Source: JAXMHQ01 sp046346665 (GTDB lineage Bacteria > Verrucomicrobiota > Verrucomicrobiia > Limisphaerales > JAXMHQ01). Taken from it: a stretch of 64,000 bases of DNA. Location of the stretch: NCBI GenBank assembly GCA_046346665.1, contig JAXMHQ010000010.1:59449-123448 (forward strand), in the 5' to 3' direction. The notes below the pieces were generated by a model. That model was not told the DNA's origin. It did not search any database and worked only from the letters and a program-made list of their open reading frames with translations. The position numbers were made by a program, and so were the translations under genes. Of the stretch, positions 51,336 through 62,701 are shown one piece after another; position 1 is the first letter of the stretch, and every line of letters begins with the position of its first letter.

Positions 51336-53843
51336 GTGCCAGCACCGGTTCCATTCCCCCCAGAACTCTCGCCGCTCAACCAGGTCGCCGTCCCCGACCT
51401 CTGGCAGCAGGAAGCCGTCGCCGCACTCCGCGCCGGACGCGACGTCGTCGTTCAAGCCCCCACCGGCGCCGGCAAAACCCTGATTTTCGAACTCTGGTCC
51501 AACCAGGGAAAGAACCGCGGCCAGGCCATCTACACCGTCCCCACCCGCGCGCTCGCCAACGATAAACTCGCCGAATGGCGCGCCCGCGGCTGGAACGTCG
51601 GCATCGCCACCGGCGACCTCGCCGAAAACCTCGACGCCCCCATCCTCGTCGCCACTCTCGAAACACAAAAGAACCGCCTCATCCGCGGCGAAGGACCCGC
51701 CCTCCTTGTCATCGACGAATACCAAATGATCCGCGACCCCGACCGCGGCCTCAATTACGAGTTGTCCATCGCCCTCGCCCCCGCCCAAACGCAATTGCTC
51801 CTCCTCAGCGGCAGCGTCGCCAATCCCCAGGACATCGTGAAATGGCTGCGCCGCCTCGGCCGCGACGCCCTGCTCGTCCGGCACGACCTCCGCCCCGTCC
51901 CCCAGGAGGAAGTCTACGCCGGCAACCTCAGCTACCACGTCCCCAGCCAGATCCAGGGCTACTGGCCCCGGCTCATCGCCAAAGCCCTCGCCGAAGACCT
52001 CGGCCCCATCCTCATCTTCGCCCCGCGCCGCCAGGCAGCCGAATCCATGGCTGCCGACCTCGCCCGACAACTCCCCACACCCGTCCCCCTCCAGCTCACA
52101 CCCGCCCAGAAACTCATCGTCGGCGATCACCTCGCGCGCCAGCTCAAATCCCGCATCGCCTATCACCACAGCGGACTCAGCTACGCCGTCCGCGCCGGCG
52201 TCATCGAACCCCTCGCCAAGGCCGGACAACTCCGCGTCGTCGTCGCCACCATGGGCCTCGCCGCCGGCATCAATTTCTCGCTCCGCAGCGTTGCTCTCGC
52301 CGCCGATTCTTACCGGCGCAATGCCGTCGAAGAACCGCTGCGCCCCGACGAATTACTCCAGATGTTCGGCCGCGCCGGACGCCGCGGCCTCGACGAAACC
52401 GGCTACGTTCTCATCACCGCCAACGAACTCCGGCTGCTCGACGCACGACCCGCCCAGCTCGCCCGCAGCGCCGCCGTCGATTGGGGCGCCCTTCTCAATG
52501 TTATGTGCCTCGCCGCGCTCCAGGACCGCGACCCGTTCCGCGAAGCCGTCCGCGTCCAGGACCGCCTCTTCACCACCCGGCCCATCGTCCTCGGCGTCGA
52601 GGAATCCCTCCGCCATCCCGACGTCCCTTGCGGCCTCAAAACCGACGCCGAACGCGCCCGGCATGTCCGCAAACTCGTCCGCGAAATGCGCAACAGCCAG
52701 GGCGAATGGGAACCCCTGCCCGCTTCCGCCGAAAAACCGCTGCACTCCATTTCCATCGTCTCCTTCACCCCGGCCGCGGCCAACGGCGACCCCGACCAGA
52801 TCCAACTGCGCCCCGCCGTTTCCGAATCCGCCGCCGCCGAAAAAACCGGCTCTGGCGCGCTCACCATTCTCCGCCAAACCGACAACGGCCCCGTCTACGG
52901 TCGCTCCATGACCGTCGCCGATGTGCTCGCCGACGGACGGATCGTCCTCGCCAAATGGATCCGCCGCCTCACGCAGTGGAACGCGCGCCAGGTCACACGC
53001 GAAGTCTGGGATGCCAATCTTCGTCCACTCATCGATCGAAAACTCGCCCAGCAAAACACTCCCGTCGCCGAATACGTCCGCGAACAGCATCGCATCGTCG
53101 CCCGGCTCGAAATCGGCAACCTGCCCCTCCGCGTCCCGGTCGATTGCCACGGCGTTGCCCTGTTCAAACCGCCCACGCGCGACGTGTTGCCGCCGGATTG
53201 CGCCCGGTGCTCCCTTGTTCCCGTCTGCCGGACGCTCTCCACTGCCTCAGGCACCGCCCTCACCTGGCGCCGGCTCAACCTCGTCGACGCCAAAGGCAAT
53301 CCCACCCAGCGCGGACAACTGGTCAGCTTTTTTACCCAGGGGGACGGACTCGCCATCGCCGCGGCTCTGGAGGATACGAATTATCCCTTGGACGAACTCA
53401 TCTACGACATCGCCAATCTGTCCGCCGGGTTTCGCTTTTGCGGCGATGACAATCGCTGGGGCGGCCGGCTCGCGGTTGCCTGCCACGAACAATTCGGCCT
53501 GCAATCCATCCCCGGCTACCTCGAAAACGGCGTCCCGCCCGGCTACGGCGCCGGCGCCAACCTCGTCGTCGCGTCCATCCACAAGAATCCACAGAGCAAA
53601 CATCAATGGATCAGCGACCTCGTCGGCGTCGGCGATATCGACCGCCTGATCATCGAGTGGCGCAGTTTGCTCCGGCAGGTGGGCCACGCGCGCGACCTCG
53701 ACTGGCCGCGCTGGCGCGCCTTCCAGGCCATGGCAAAAACCTTCCTCGCCCAAACCGAGTCCCCAACCGTCACCGAATTCCCCCCTCTCGACTTCACCCA
53801 AACCCGCCGCGTCGACCACCGGCTGGTACTGCGCAGAAACTGA
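51336..53843 (+). CDS. Ski2-like DEAD/DEAH-type helicase with Cys motif
   Basis: The 835-residue protein has Walker A (VVVQAPTGAGKTLIF), a Walker B written DEYQ (LLVIDEYQMIRD) in place of DEAD/DEAH, a motif III GSVAN in place of SAT, and motif VI QMFGRAGRRGLDE. The part after about residue 450 is not like the usual Ski2 winged-helix and ratchet. It holds CARCSLVPVCRT (three cysteines) and ends in a region of helices. RNA or DNA unwinding is expected; the substrate is unknown. The start is a GTG at 51336 (VPAPVPFPPELS). Confidence 0.8.
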   Translation: MPAPVPFPPELSPLNQVAVPDLWQQEAVAALRAGRDVVVQAPTGAGKTLIFELWSNQGKNRGQAIYTVPTRALANDKLAEWRARGWNVGIATGDLAENLDAPILVATLETQKNRLIRGEGPALLVIDEYQMIRDPDRGLNYELSIALAPAQTQLLLLSGSVANPQDIVKWLRRLGRDALLVRHDLRPVPQEEVYAGNLSYHVPSQIQGYWPRLIAKALAEDLGPILIFAPRRQAAESMAADLARQLPTPVPLQLTPAQKLIVGDHLARQLKSRIAYHHSGLSYAVRAGVIEPLAKAGQLRVVVATMGLAAGINFSLRSVALAADSYRRNAVEEPLRPDELLQMFGRAGRRGLDETGYVLITANELRLLDARPAQLARSAAVDWGALLNVMCLAALQDRDPFREAVRVQDRLFTTRPIVLGVEESLRHPDVPCGLKTDAERARHVRKLVREMRNSQGEWEPLPASAEKPLHSISIVSFTPAAANGDPDQIQLRPAVSESAAAEKTGSGALTILRQTDNGPVYGRSMTVADVLADGRIVLAKWIRRLTQWNARQVTREVWDANLRPLIDRKLAQQNTPVAEYVREQHRIVARLEIGNLPLRVPVDCHGVALFKPPTRDVLPPDCARCSLVPVCRTLSTASGTALTWRRLNLVDAKGNPTQRGQLVSFFTQGDGLAIAAALEDTNYPLDELIYDIANLSAGFRFCGDDNRWGGRLAVACHEQFGLQSIPGYLENGVPPGYGAGANLVVASIHKNPQSKHQWISDLVGVGDIDRLIIEWRSLLRQVGHARDLDWPRWRAFQAMAKTFLAQTESPTVTEFPPLDFTQTRRVDHRLVLRRN

Positions 53844-53847
53844 AGCC

Positions 53848-54010
53848 GGATTAATGGATTCTTGGATTTATGGATTATTGGAGGGACGCCGCGCGGAGGT
53901 TTTTGCATTCATCCAAAAATCCATCAATCCACCAATCCGCCTGGAGAAGGCCCGTGGACGAGGACGAGAACGATTGAAGCCCCGCAACACTCCACGACTC
54001 CATCACTCCC
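53848..54010. repeat. GGATNNNT octamer hairpin and unpaired ACTCC run
   Basis: Left arm GGATTAAT-GGATTCTT-GGATTTAT-GGATTATT (53848-53880), right arm CATCCAAA-AATCCATC-AATCCACC (53908-53939). A run CACTCCACGACTCCATCACT at 53986-54005 has no facing arm here. Confidence 0.7.
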
Positions 54011-54080
54011 CCCTCGATCCCGTTTCCGTACTTGCACCCCCGTGCCCGCAGGTTCACATTGTCAACAGGGTCGAGCCCGC

Positions 54081-54341
54081 ATGAAAGACGCCGCCTGGCA
54101 ACGCGATTTCCGAAAAGCGCAAAGCGTGAAAAGCTTCCGCATCCACACGCGCGTCTATCACCGCATTCCCTACGGGAAGGAAAGCAAGGATTGGAATGCC
54201 GAGATGCATCCCTGCACCGATTGCGGCGTCACCGGCGGATCGCTCCACCTGCTCGGTTGCGACGTCGAACAATGCCCCTGCTGCGGCGGCACCGCGGTCT
54301 CCTGCGACTGCGAATACGAAAGCCGCCCCGGCTCCGTCTGA
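54081..54341 (+). CDS. Small Cys-rich protein, probable zinc ribbon
   Basis: The 86-residue protein has an N-terminal basic helix (WQRDFRKAQSVKSFRIHTRV) followed by a cysteine-dense half: HPCTDCGVTGG, LLGCDVEQCPCCGG and SCDCEYE, nine cysteines in 40 residues. Two zinc sites are likely. No family is recognised. The ATG at 54081 follows GAGCCCGC; no strong ribosome site is seen. Confidence 0.65.
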   Translation: MKDAAWQRDFRKAQSVKSFRIHTRVYHRIPYGKESKDWNAEMHPCTDCGVTGGSLHLLGCDVEQCPCCGGTAVSCDCEYESRPGSV

Positions 54342-54359
54342 TCGCCTTCCCGCCTTCCG

Positions 54360-54388
54360 TAGCCGCAATCGTCAGATTGCGGATCCCA
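54360..54388. repeat. REP-like GCCGC hairpin
   Basis: GTAGCCGCAATC, loop GTCA, GATTGCGG: a perfect stem copy of the dispersed element, just after the Cys-rich gene. Confidence 0.8.
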
Positions 54389-54764
54389 CCAAGAATTTTA
54401 AGCACGGATGGACACGGATAAACACGGATGGAAACAAAAGGACGGTTTTGAATTCCAGAGCCCCATCTTCCATTTCTTACTGGTTTAGCCAAAGCATACT
54501 CCTCTGTGTGAGGTTTATACGCCGGGAAATGGGTCGAAATATGGCCTATGGAACGATTTTCAGGCCCCTTTTCGAGCCCATACAACACATCTCTCGTTTT
54601 CAGTCAGGCCAACCTTCTGCATGGAGCAAAAAACGGGGTCGAAAATCGCTCCATAGACCTGAAAAAGGCCTCAAATTCGGCTCAACTACTTCGCCTCAAT
54701 GGCCTTGCTTTGGCGACACCAGGATGAAATGAAGTTCTGCGTCCGTGCGATGGATCCGCGGGCC
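54389..54764. other. Non-coding stretch with an imperfect palindrome
   Basis: No gene is seen in these 376 nt. The notable structure is an inverted repeat of about 16 bp: CTATGGAACGATTTTC (54546-54561) faces GAAAATCGCTCCATAG (54641-54656), one mismatch. GC content is clearly lower than in surrounding genes. Frames here lack typical coding character. Confidence 0.5.
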
Positions 54765-55681
54765 TCAATTCAACCCGATTGTATGCAGCCATGTCTCCGC
54801 CAGCCGGGGCCACTCCGAAATCGGATATTCCGGATGGCGCAAGCCGAAGGCGTGGCCCCCTTGCGCATACAAATGCATCTCGACCGGCACGCCGGCGTTT
54901 TTCAAAGCAATGTAATAAACGATCGACTCGAACACGGGATCCGTAGGATCGTTTTCGGCCTGGACCAGGAACGTCGGCGGCGTGTTGGTGGTCACGCGAA
55001 CATTTGGATTCAGGGTCAAAGGCCCCTCCCGGTCCCAGAGATGACCGGGGTAGCAGGCAATCGCAAAATCCGGACGGCAACTTTCCCGGTCCGCTGCGTC
55101 CACGGCGGAATACGTCCGCCGCGTCAAAATGCGTTCGTCGCCGCCACCAGGGTGTCCGCCACGAGAATCCGATAACCCCGATCTGCGGGTCAATATGCCA
55201 TTCGGCGGCGTGAAAGTACCGGTCAGCTCAATGTCCGTTGGGCATCCTGCAATGCGGCCAACGATTCGTTACCGTGTAGCGTCCTGTTTTTATGCCACAG
55301 CACCTGATATTTCAGAAGCACCGCAGTGATGCCCCCGGAATTCAGCCAATCACAAATCTCAAAGCCTCAATATCCATCGCCAGGCATATGGCCTCACCGC
55401 CCGGAAACACCACCGCCGCAATGCCCGTGCTGGTTCCTTTCGGGATAAACCGTCAGGCTGGCCGGGTGACATTGCGCACATGCCCAGGGCGTGTTCCGGT
55501 TGAGGTCAGGTTATTCGTAACATCCTCCGGCCTGCAGAGGCCGCACGCCGGCATCCGGAAACGGCGCCAGGCCAGATCGCGACCTGCGAATGCCCCGGCG
55601 ATGGCTGCCACACGTTCGTATCCGCGCACCGGCCAGTTCGCAGGGAACGTGACACTGATCCACAACACTCATCTCCAACCC
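54765..55681 (-). pseudogene. Alpha/beta hydrolase (acetyl esterase-like), broken
   Basis: Read on the minus strand, pieces in several frames give AAVVFPGGEAICLAMDIEAF, GITAVLLKYQVLWHKNRTLH, NESLAALQDAQRT, HAAEWHIDPQIGVIGFSWRT (the nucleophile elbow GFSAGGHL is lost by a frame change), then intact TYSAVDAADRESCRPDFAIA, TPPTFLVQAENDPTDPVFES, KNAGVPVEMHLYAQGGHAFG and the end LAETWLHTIGLN. The last part includes the acid and histidine of the triad. At least three frame changes are needed. The upstream limit is uncertain. Confidence 0.65.
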
Positions 55682-56138
55682 GAAATTCTCATTTGCCTGA
55701 GACCACACCTGGCGGAACCCGGCGAAAGAGATTGTTATTAATGCAATACATGCGGTTTGACCCCAGCTCTCTTACCACTGCTTAACCCCGCCGCAAACCT
55801 TTCCATGCCGCAGTGGTCACATCTAGACATTCACACCGTGTCCCCGTCAACTCCTCGAAACGGACCAAATGCGTTGAATGTTTAGATGTGACCAGGTTCT
55901 CGAAATGTTGAATGTTTAGATGTGACACCGGGTTCTCGGATGTGACACACTGGTTCTCGGCGGTTTGGTAATGTCCTGATTTGCAGTTTGGAAGGGGCCT
56001 GCCGCAGGGTTGCGCTCCGCGCGGCCGAGCGGAGCGGCGCCCTACCAAACCGCCTGATCGCTCGAAGCCGCGAATCAGGACATTACCAGCGGTTTGCATC
56101 GCTTGACCGGGGCGCGGGGTTGTGGCCACACTCCGGCG
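55682..56138. other. Non-coding block, mostly repeats
   Basis: There is no gene. It contains GTCACATCTAGACATTCAC (55815-55833) and two inverse copies GAATGTTTAGATGTGAC (55877-55893, 55911-55927), and an inverted repeat AATGTCCTGATT / AATCAGGACATT (55969-55980 and 56072-56083). Between these lies a GC-rich stretch. The pattern recalls the ends of a lost insertion sequence but no transposase is recognisable. Confidence 0.5.
55815..56096. repeat. Cluster of inverted and direct repeats, possible mobile-element ends
   Basis: GAATGTTTAGATGTGAC occurs twice direct and once inverted within 113 nt, followed by GGTTTGGTAATGTCCTGATT and its inverse AATCAGGACATTACC. No target duplication or transposase was found, so the link to a specific family is open. 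Confidence 0.45.
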
Positions 56139-58029
<1,891 letters not shown>

Positions 58030-59687
58030 ATGCGAGCAATGTATTTCTGGATCCTGTGCGGGCTTGCGGGCTTGCCTTCGCCCGGGCGAGGGGCGACGCA
58101 CGTCTGGACGGGCGGTGGGGCGACCGGTTACTGGAGCGACGCCTCCAACTGGCAGGCTTCCGGCGCGCCGCAGCCCGGCGAGGCCGGGATCGTGCTGGTG
58201 TTTGCTTCCGGAGGCGCGCGCCTGAATTCCACCAATGACCTGAACGGACTGGTTCTGGACCAGCTCCAATTTGGCGGCAATCATTATGTACTGAATGGAA
58301 CCGCCGCACTTGCGCTCCAGCCGGGCAATGGCGATTCCATCGCTGCCACGGGAAATTCAAACCGAGTAAATCTTCCGATTGTTTTTCAGGGGACCCATTC
58401 CATCTCGGTCGCTGAAGGCGCCGCGCTTGCGTTCGGCGGGCGATTGAGCGGTCCCGGGGGATTCACCCTTGCCGGCGGCGGTCTGCTGGCTGTGGCGCCT
58501 GCGGCGGGGGTGGACAATACATTCCAGGGCCAGGCACGCGTGTACGCCGGAATCCTCCAACTCGAAAGCGGCCATACAAACGACATCTTTGGAACCCGGT
58601 ATTATGCCGCGGCAATACCAGGGTCGATGGTCGTCGGGGACGCTTTCAGTTCGGCTCCGGCGATCCTGTCCGGGATGGCGATGTCGCCAACCACCGATCT
58701 CACCCTGATCGGCCAGGGCCAATACCAGGTCAATGGCGACATGCTCGCCTTTGGAAGTTTGAGCGGCGACGGGTTTGTGGATTTTCAAGGCCAGAGCTTC
58801 AAGGTGGGCGGGAATAATCAGTCCACGGTCTTCAGCGGGTCCATGAATGGCCGGTCGGATGCCGGCCTGCAGAAGATCGGGACTGGGACGCTTGAATTGT
58901 CGGGCAAAGACACGGGGCCGGTTTTTCTCGGGGTGATGGAAGGGGGGCTCCGGCTGGACGGAGATTTCAGCCAGTCCACAGCAATCGTCGGCCAGTCAAT
59001 GAACGGCGGCAGCCCACCCCGGCTCGACGGAAACGGGCGGCTGAGCGCGATCCCGTCGCAGATGGTGCGGTGAGCCCGGGTCGCTCAGGCATGGGGCGGC
59101 TCACGGCGGCCGTGGTTGACCTGGACCTGCACAGCGCGCTCAGCATCCGGTTGGGCGGAACAAACGCCGGGGTGGACTTCGGCCAGGTCGTGGCGTTGGA
59201 AACATTCAACCTGATCGATGCCACCGCCTCGCTCGACGTGCAAATGCAGCCCGGGTTTGTGGGGGCAATTGGCAACTCCTACCTCATTGTGCGCCTGGAT
59301 GGAACGAACTCTGTAGGCATGCCCCTGGTTCCGGGAAACACCAACGGGTTCAGCGGGCTCGGCGAAGGTTCTCTTCTTTCATTGCCGGACGGAGCCGCGT
59401 TCCGGATCAGCTACAAGGGGGGCGACGGCAACGACATTGTGCTGACGCAAGTTGCGGTGCCGCCGGTGCTTCACCCGCTTCTATTCCAAGGGGATGGCAG
59501 CATCCTCATTTCCGGCGCCGGCACCCCGGGCGAAATTTACGAAGTCCAATCCACCACCAACCTGGGAAATCTCGGAGGCTGGATCCTCATTGGAACCACC
59601 CAGGCCCAGCCGGACGGTTCCCTGTTCCTGGTCGAAACCAATCCGCCGGCTGCCTCGCAGGTCTATTTCCGGCTCCATCATCCCTGA
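58030..59687 (+). CDS. Secreted autotransporter-like beta-helix protein, one frameshift
   Basis: The first part (58030-59073) begins with an export signal (MRAMYFWILCGLAGLPSPGRG) and repeats of the autotransporter-associated type (GATHVWTGGGATGYWSDASN, LSGPGGFTLAGGGLLAV, LQKIGTGTLELSGKDTG). The frame breaks near 59070. The next frame continues LTAAVVDLDLHSALSIRLGG, GFVGAIGNSYLIVRL and ends with the C-terminal domain (GTPGEIYEVQSTTNLGNLGG, VYFRLHHP), common in verrucomicrobial exported proteins. A single-base indel joins the two halves. It is likely a surface protein of unknown function. Confidence 0.7.
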
Positions 59688-59710
59688 ACCCGCGGGAGCC
59701 CTGTACAGCA

Positions 59711-59740
59711 CCGGGGCGGATCCGGCTGGATCCGCCCCGG
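59711..59740. terminator. GC hairpin between convergent genes
   Basis: A perfect 13-bp stem (CCGGGGCGGATCC / GGATCCGCCCCGG) with a GGCT loop lies between the beta-helix gene and pnp. No T run follows in either direction, so termination is only likely. Confidence 0.55.
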
Positions 59741-59764
59741 CGTGAAGTTCAACAGATGCAGGGC

Positions 59765-62098
59765 TCAGCGGCCGCCGCGATCTCCACCGCGGCCTCCGCG
59801 GTCGCCACGGCGTTCGCCGCGGTCGCCGCCACGATCTCCGCCGCGTTCACGGCGTTCCGGGCGTTCGCGGTCGCGGGGCGGGTTCTGACCCTGCGACGAC
59901 GATTCTCCGCCCTGGTCGGACGGGGGCTGGTCGCCGGCAGGGGCGCCTTCGCCCGTGCCGCCCATTTCCTTGTCGCGATCGGCCATCGCCGCCTTGCGCG
60001 AAAGGCGCACACGGCCCTTTTCGTCTACGCCCAGGCATTTGACCCAGATTTCATCGCCCATTTTGACGATGTCCTCGGTTTGTTTCACCCGGAAATTGGC
60101 GAGTTCGCTGATGTGAACGAGGCCGTCCTTGCCGGGGAGAAATTCGACGAACGCGCCGAATTCCTTGATCGTGACAACTTTTCCGCGGTAGATCTTGCCG
60201 ATCTCGGCTTCCGCGCTCATGCCGGTGATGGCGTCGCGGGCGATCTTCATGCCTTCGGCGGACACGGAGTAGATGTTCACCGTGCCGTCGTCTTCGATGT
60301 TGATTTCGCAGCCGGATTCCTCGACGAGCTTCTTGATGTTCTTGCCGCCGGGGCCGATGAGGGCGCCGATCTTTTCAGGGTTGATCTTGAGGGTCTCGAT
60401 GCGCGGGGCGTACTTGCTGATTTCCTTGCGCGGTTCGGCGAGGGTCTTGGCCATTTCGCCCAGGATATGCAGGCGCGCGACGCGGGCCTTCTCGACCGCC
60501 TCGGTCATGATCGAGTGCGGGATGCCGGTCAGCTTCAGGTCGAGCTGGAACCCGGTGATGCCCTTCTCGGTGCCGGCGATCTTGCAATCCATGTCGCAGA
60601 ACGCGTCTTCCCAGCCGATGATGTCGGTGAGCAGCTTGTATTCGGCGATCTTGTGCTGGTCGTTATAAGTGGTGCAAAGCCCGATGCTGATGCCGCCGAC
60701 GGGGCGGATCATGGGGATGCCGGCGTCCATCATCGCGAGCGATCCGCCGCAGACGGTCGCCATGGAGGTGGAGCCGTTGGATTCCATGATCTCGCTGGTG
60801 ATGCGGACCGCGTAGGGGTAGGTGTCGAGCGGAATCATCGGCTCGAGGGAGCGTTCGGCGAGTGCGCCGTGCCCGATCTCGCGACGGCCGGGGCCGCTGA
60901 TGCGGCCGGTTTCGCCCACGGAGAAATTGGGGAAGTTGTAATGCAGGATGAATTTCTTCTCCGTCTCGCCGCCGGTGTAGGAGTCGAATTCCTGCGCGTC
61001 CTCGCCGGTGCCGAGCGTGGCGAGCGTGATGGCCTGGGTTTCGCCTCGGCAGAACAGGGCGGAACCGTGCGCGCGCGGCAGGATGCCCGCTTCGCTGGTG
61101 ATGGGACGCACTTCCTCGAGGTTGCGGCCGTCGAGGCGCTTGCCCTGCTTCATCAGCAGGCTGCGGACGGATTCCTTCTGGATGTAATAGAAGGCGTCCT
61201 TGAGAACGAACTCGGTGACCTTTTCGGCGCCGAATTTTTCGACGAGTCTCTTGCCGATTTCCTCGGTGATGACGGCCACGGCGGATTCGCGGGCCAGTTT
61301 GCCGGGGGTGAGCAGCGCGGTGACGATGCGGTCACCGGCGAGGGCTTTGGCTTCGGCGAGAATTTCCTCGGGAACGACATTGAGCTGGATCTGGCGCTTG
61401 GCCTTGCCGGCGCGGGAGACCAGTTCCTTCTGGGCCTGGATCAACGGCTGGACGGAGGTGTGGCCGAACTGCAGCGCGGCGTTGAAATCGGCTTCGGAAA
61501 TTTCCTTCGCGGAGCCTTCGAACATCACCAGTTCCGCTTCGTTGCCCACATAGACCAGGTCGAGATCGCTTTCGGCCATCTGGGTGTGCGTGGGGTTGGC
61601 GATGAACTGGCCGGCGACGCGGCCGATGCGGACGGCGCCGAGGGGGCCGGCCCAGGGAATGTCGGACACCATCAGCGCGGCGGAAGCGCCGACGATGCTG
61701 AGAATGTCGGGATCGTTTTCACCGTCGGCGCTGAGCACGACGGTCTGGACCTGGACCTCGTTGTACCAGCCCTTGGGGAAGAGCGGGCGGATGGGGCGGT
61801 CGGTGAGGCGGCAGGTTAGGATTTCCTTTTCCGTGGGGCGCCCTTCGCGTTTGAAGTAGCCGCCCGGGAATTTGCCGGCGGCGGCGGCCTTTTCGCGGTA
61901 ATCGACCGTGAGCGGGAAGAAATCCTGGCCGGGTTTGGCCTTGGTGGCGGCGACGGCGGCCACGATGACGATGGTTTCGCCGAGCTGGACGGTGACTGCG
62001 CCGTCGGCTTGCTTGGCGATTTTGCCTGTTTCAATAATGATCTGCTTGTCCCCCAATGGGGCGATGACTTTTTCTGCCATAGGTTTTGGATTTGCCAC
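59765..62098 (-). CDS. pnp: Polyribonucleotide nucleotidyltransferase (PNPase) with RG-rich tail
   Basis: The 777-residue protein has two RNase PH domains (KPGQDFFPLTVDYREKAAAA in the first; ALFCRGETQAITLATLGTGE and DCKIAGTEKGITGFQLDLKL in the second), a KH domain (IGALIGPGGKNIKKLVEESG) and an S1 domain (GKVVTIKEFGAFVEFLPGKD). The last 55 residues are a tail rich in Arg, Gly, Asp and Glu (RGGDRGGDRGERRGDRGG). It degrades RNA from the 3' end with phosphate. It follows rpsO, the standard pairing. Confidence 0.97.
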   Translation of the reverse strand: MANPKPMAEKVIAPLGDKQIIIETGKIAKQADGAVTVQLGETIVIVAAVAATKAKPGQDFFPLTVDYREKAAAAGKFPGGYFKREGRPTEKEILTCRLTDRPIRPLFPKGWYNEVQVQTVVLSADGENDPDILSIVGASAALMVSDIPWAGPLGAVRIGRVAGQFIANPTHTQMAESDLDLVYVGNEAELVMFEGSAKEISEADFNAALQFGHTSVQPLIQAQKELVSRAGKAKRQIQLNVVPEEILAEAKALAGDRIVTALLTPGKLARESAVAVITEEIGKRLVEKFGAEKVTEFVLKDAFYYIQKESVRSLLMKQGKRLDGRNLEEVRPITSEAGILPRAHGSALFCRGETQAITLATLGTGEDAQEFDSYTGGETEKKFILHYNFPNFSVGETGRISGPGRREIGHGALAERSLEPMIPLDTYPYAVRITSEIMESNGSTSMATVCGGSLAMMDAGIPMIRPVGGISIGLCTTYNDQHKIAEYKLLTDIIGWEDAFCDMDCKIAGTEKGITGFQLDLKLTGIPHSIMTEAVEKARVARLHILGEMAKTLAEPRKEISKYAPRIETLKINPEKIGALIGPGGKNIKKLVEESGCEINIEDDGTVNIYSVSAEGMKIARDAITGMSAEAEIGKIYRGKVVTIKEFGAFVEFLPGKDGLVHISELANFRVKQTEDIVKMGDEIWVKCLGVDEKGRVRLSRKAAMADRDKEMGGTGEGAPAGDQPPSDQGGESSSQGQNPPRDRERPERRERGGDRGGDRGERRGDRGGRGGDRGGR

Positions 62099-62271
62099 CG
62101 CCTCCGAGGAACTTCAGTGAACTCCGAGGCCAGGTCGGAGCTGATTGAAATTACCCAGGGACGGTGGACTTGGTTCCGCGCGAGACTTTGTTGAACACCG
62201 AGCCGCTCACGCGTGTCGGCCCAAGGTCGACCGGGGCGCCCCGCACGGGGCGGGACGCCGCCGGTGGGAAA
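62099..62271 (-). promoter_or_regulatory. rpsO-pnp intergenic leader with GC hairpins
   Basis: The gap of 173 nt holds GC palindromes (CCCCGCACGGGG at about 62238-62250, GGCGGCGTCCCGCC). In other bacteria this leader is the site where RNase III and PNPase control pnp. The parallel is from family knowledge only. Confidence 0.4.
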
Positions 62272-62529
62272 TCAGTGGCGCAGCTTGAGCTTCTTCGTGA
62301 TCGTCTGGTAACGGCTCACATCCGTGTTGTGGAGATAATCCAGCAAACGGCGGCGTTGTCCGACCATCATCAGCAGCCCCCGGCGGGAGCCGTGGTCCTT
62401 CTTGTTCTTCTGCAAATGTTCGGTCAGATGATTAATCCGCTGGGTCAGGAGAGCAATCTGCACGTCGGCTGAGCCGGTGTCTTTCTCATGCAGCTTGAAC
62501 TGCTCAATCGTCTTCACTTTCGCTTCCAT
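62272..62529 (-). CDS. rpsO: 30S ribosomal protein S15 (uS15)
   Basis: The 85-residue protein has HEKDTGSADVQIALLTQRIN, LTEHLQKNKKDHGSRRGLLM and VGQRRRLLDYLHNTDVSRYQ, the standard S15 blocks. It binds the 16S central domain and bridge B4. It is upstream of pnp on the same strand. Confidence 0.97.
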   Translation of the reverse strand: MEAKVKTIEQFKLHEKDTGSADVQIALLTQRINHLTEHLQKNKKDHGSRRGLLMMVGQRRRLLDYLHNTDVSRYQTITKKLKLRH

Positions 62530-62701
62530 AATTGCCTTATTGCGTCCTCAAAAATAACAGATTGACTAGAATAAAGGTCGTCGCCCGGGCTGTAAAGCAC
62601 TTATTGCACGGGCGGAAAATCCCGGCCCCGCAGCCGCGATCGTCAGTTCGCGGTCGACCCGACAAATGCCACGATCCGCAATCTCACGATTGCGGCTACG
62701 G
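62530..62701. repeat. Two REP-like GCCGC hairpins facing each other
   Basis: A degenerate forward copy (62630-62660) and a good inverted copy (62673-62699, GATCCGCAATC TCAC GATTGCGGC) can also pair with each other. They lie upstream of rpsO and downstream of the NUDIX gene. The rest of the 172-nt gap has no clear feature. Confidence 0.75.

Noticed and set aside
59756..61819. 687-codon plus-strand open frame opposite pnp
   Set aside because: Same reason: pnp on the other strand has full RNase PH, KH and S1 motifs, and the antisense product is low-complexity.
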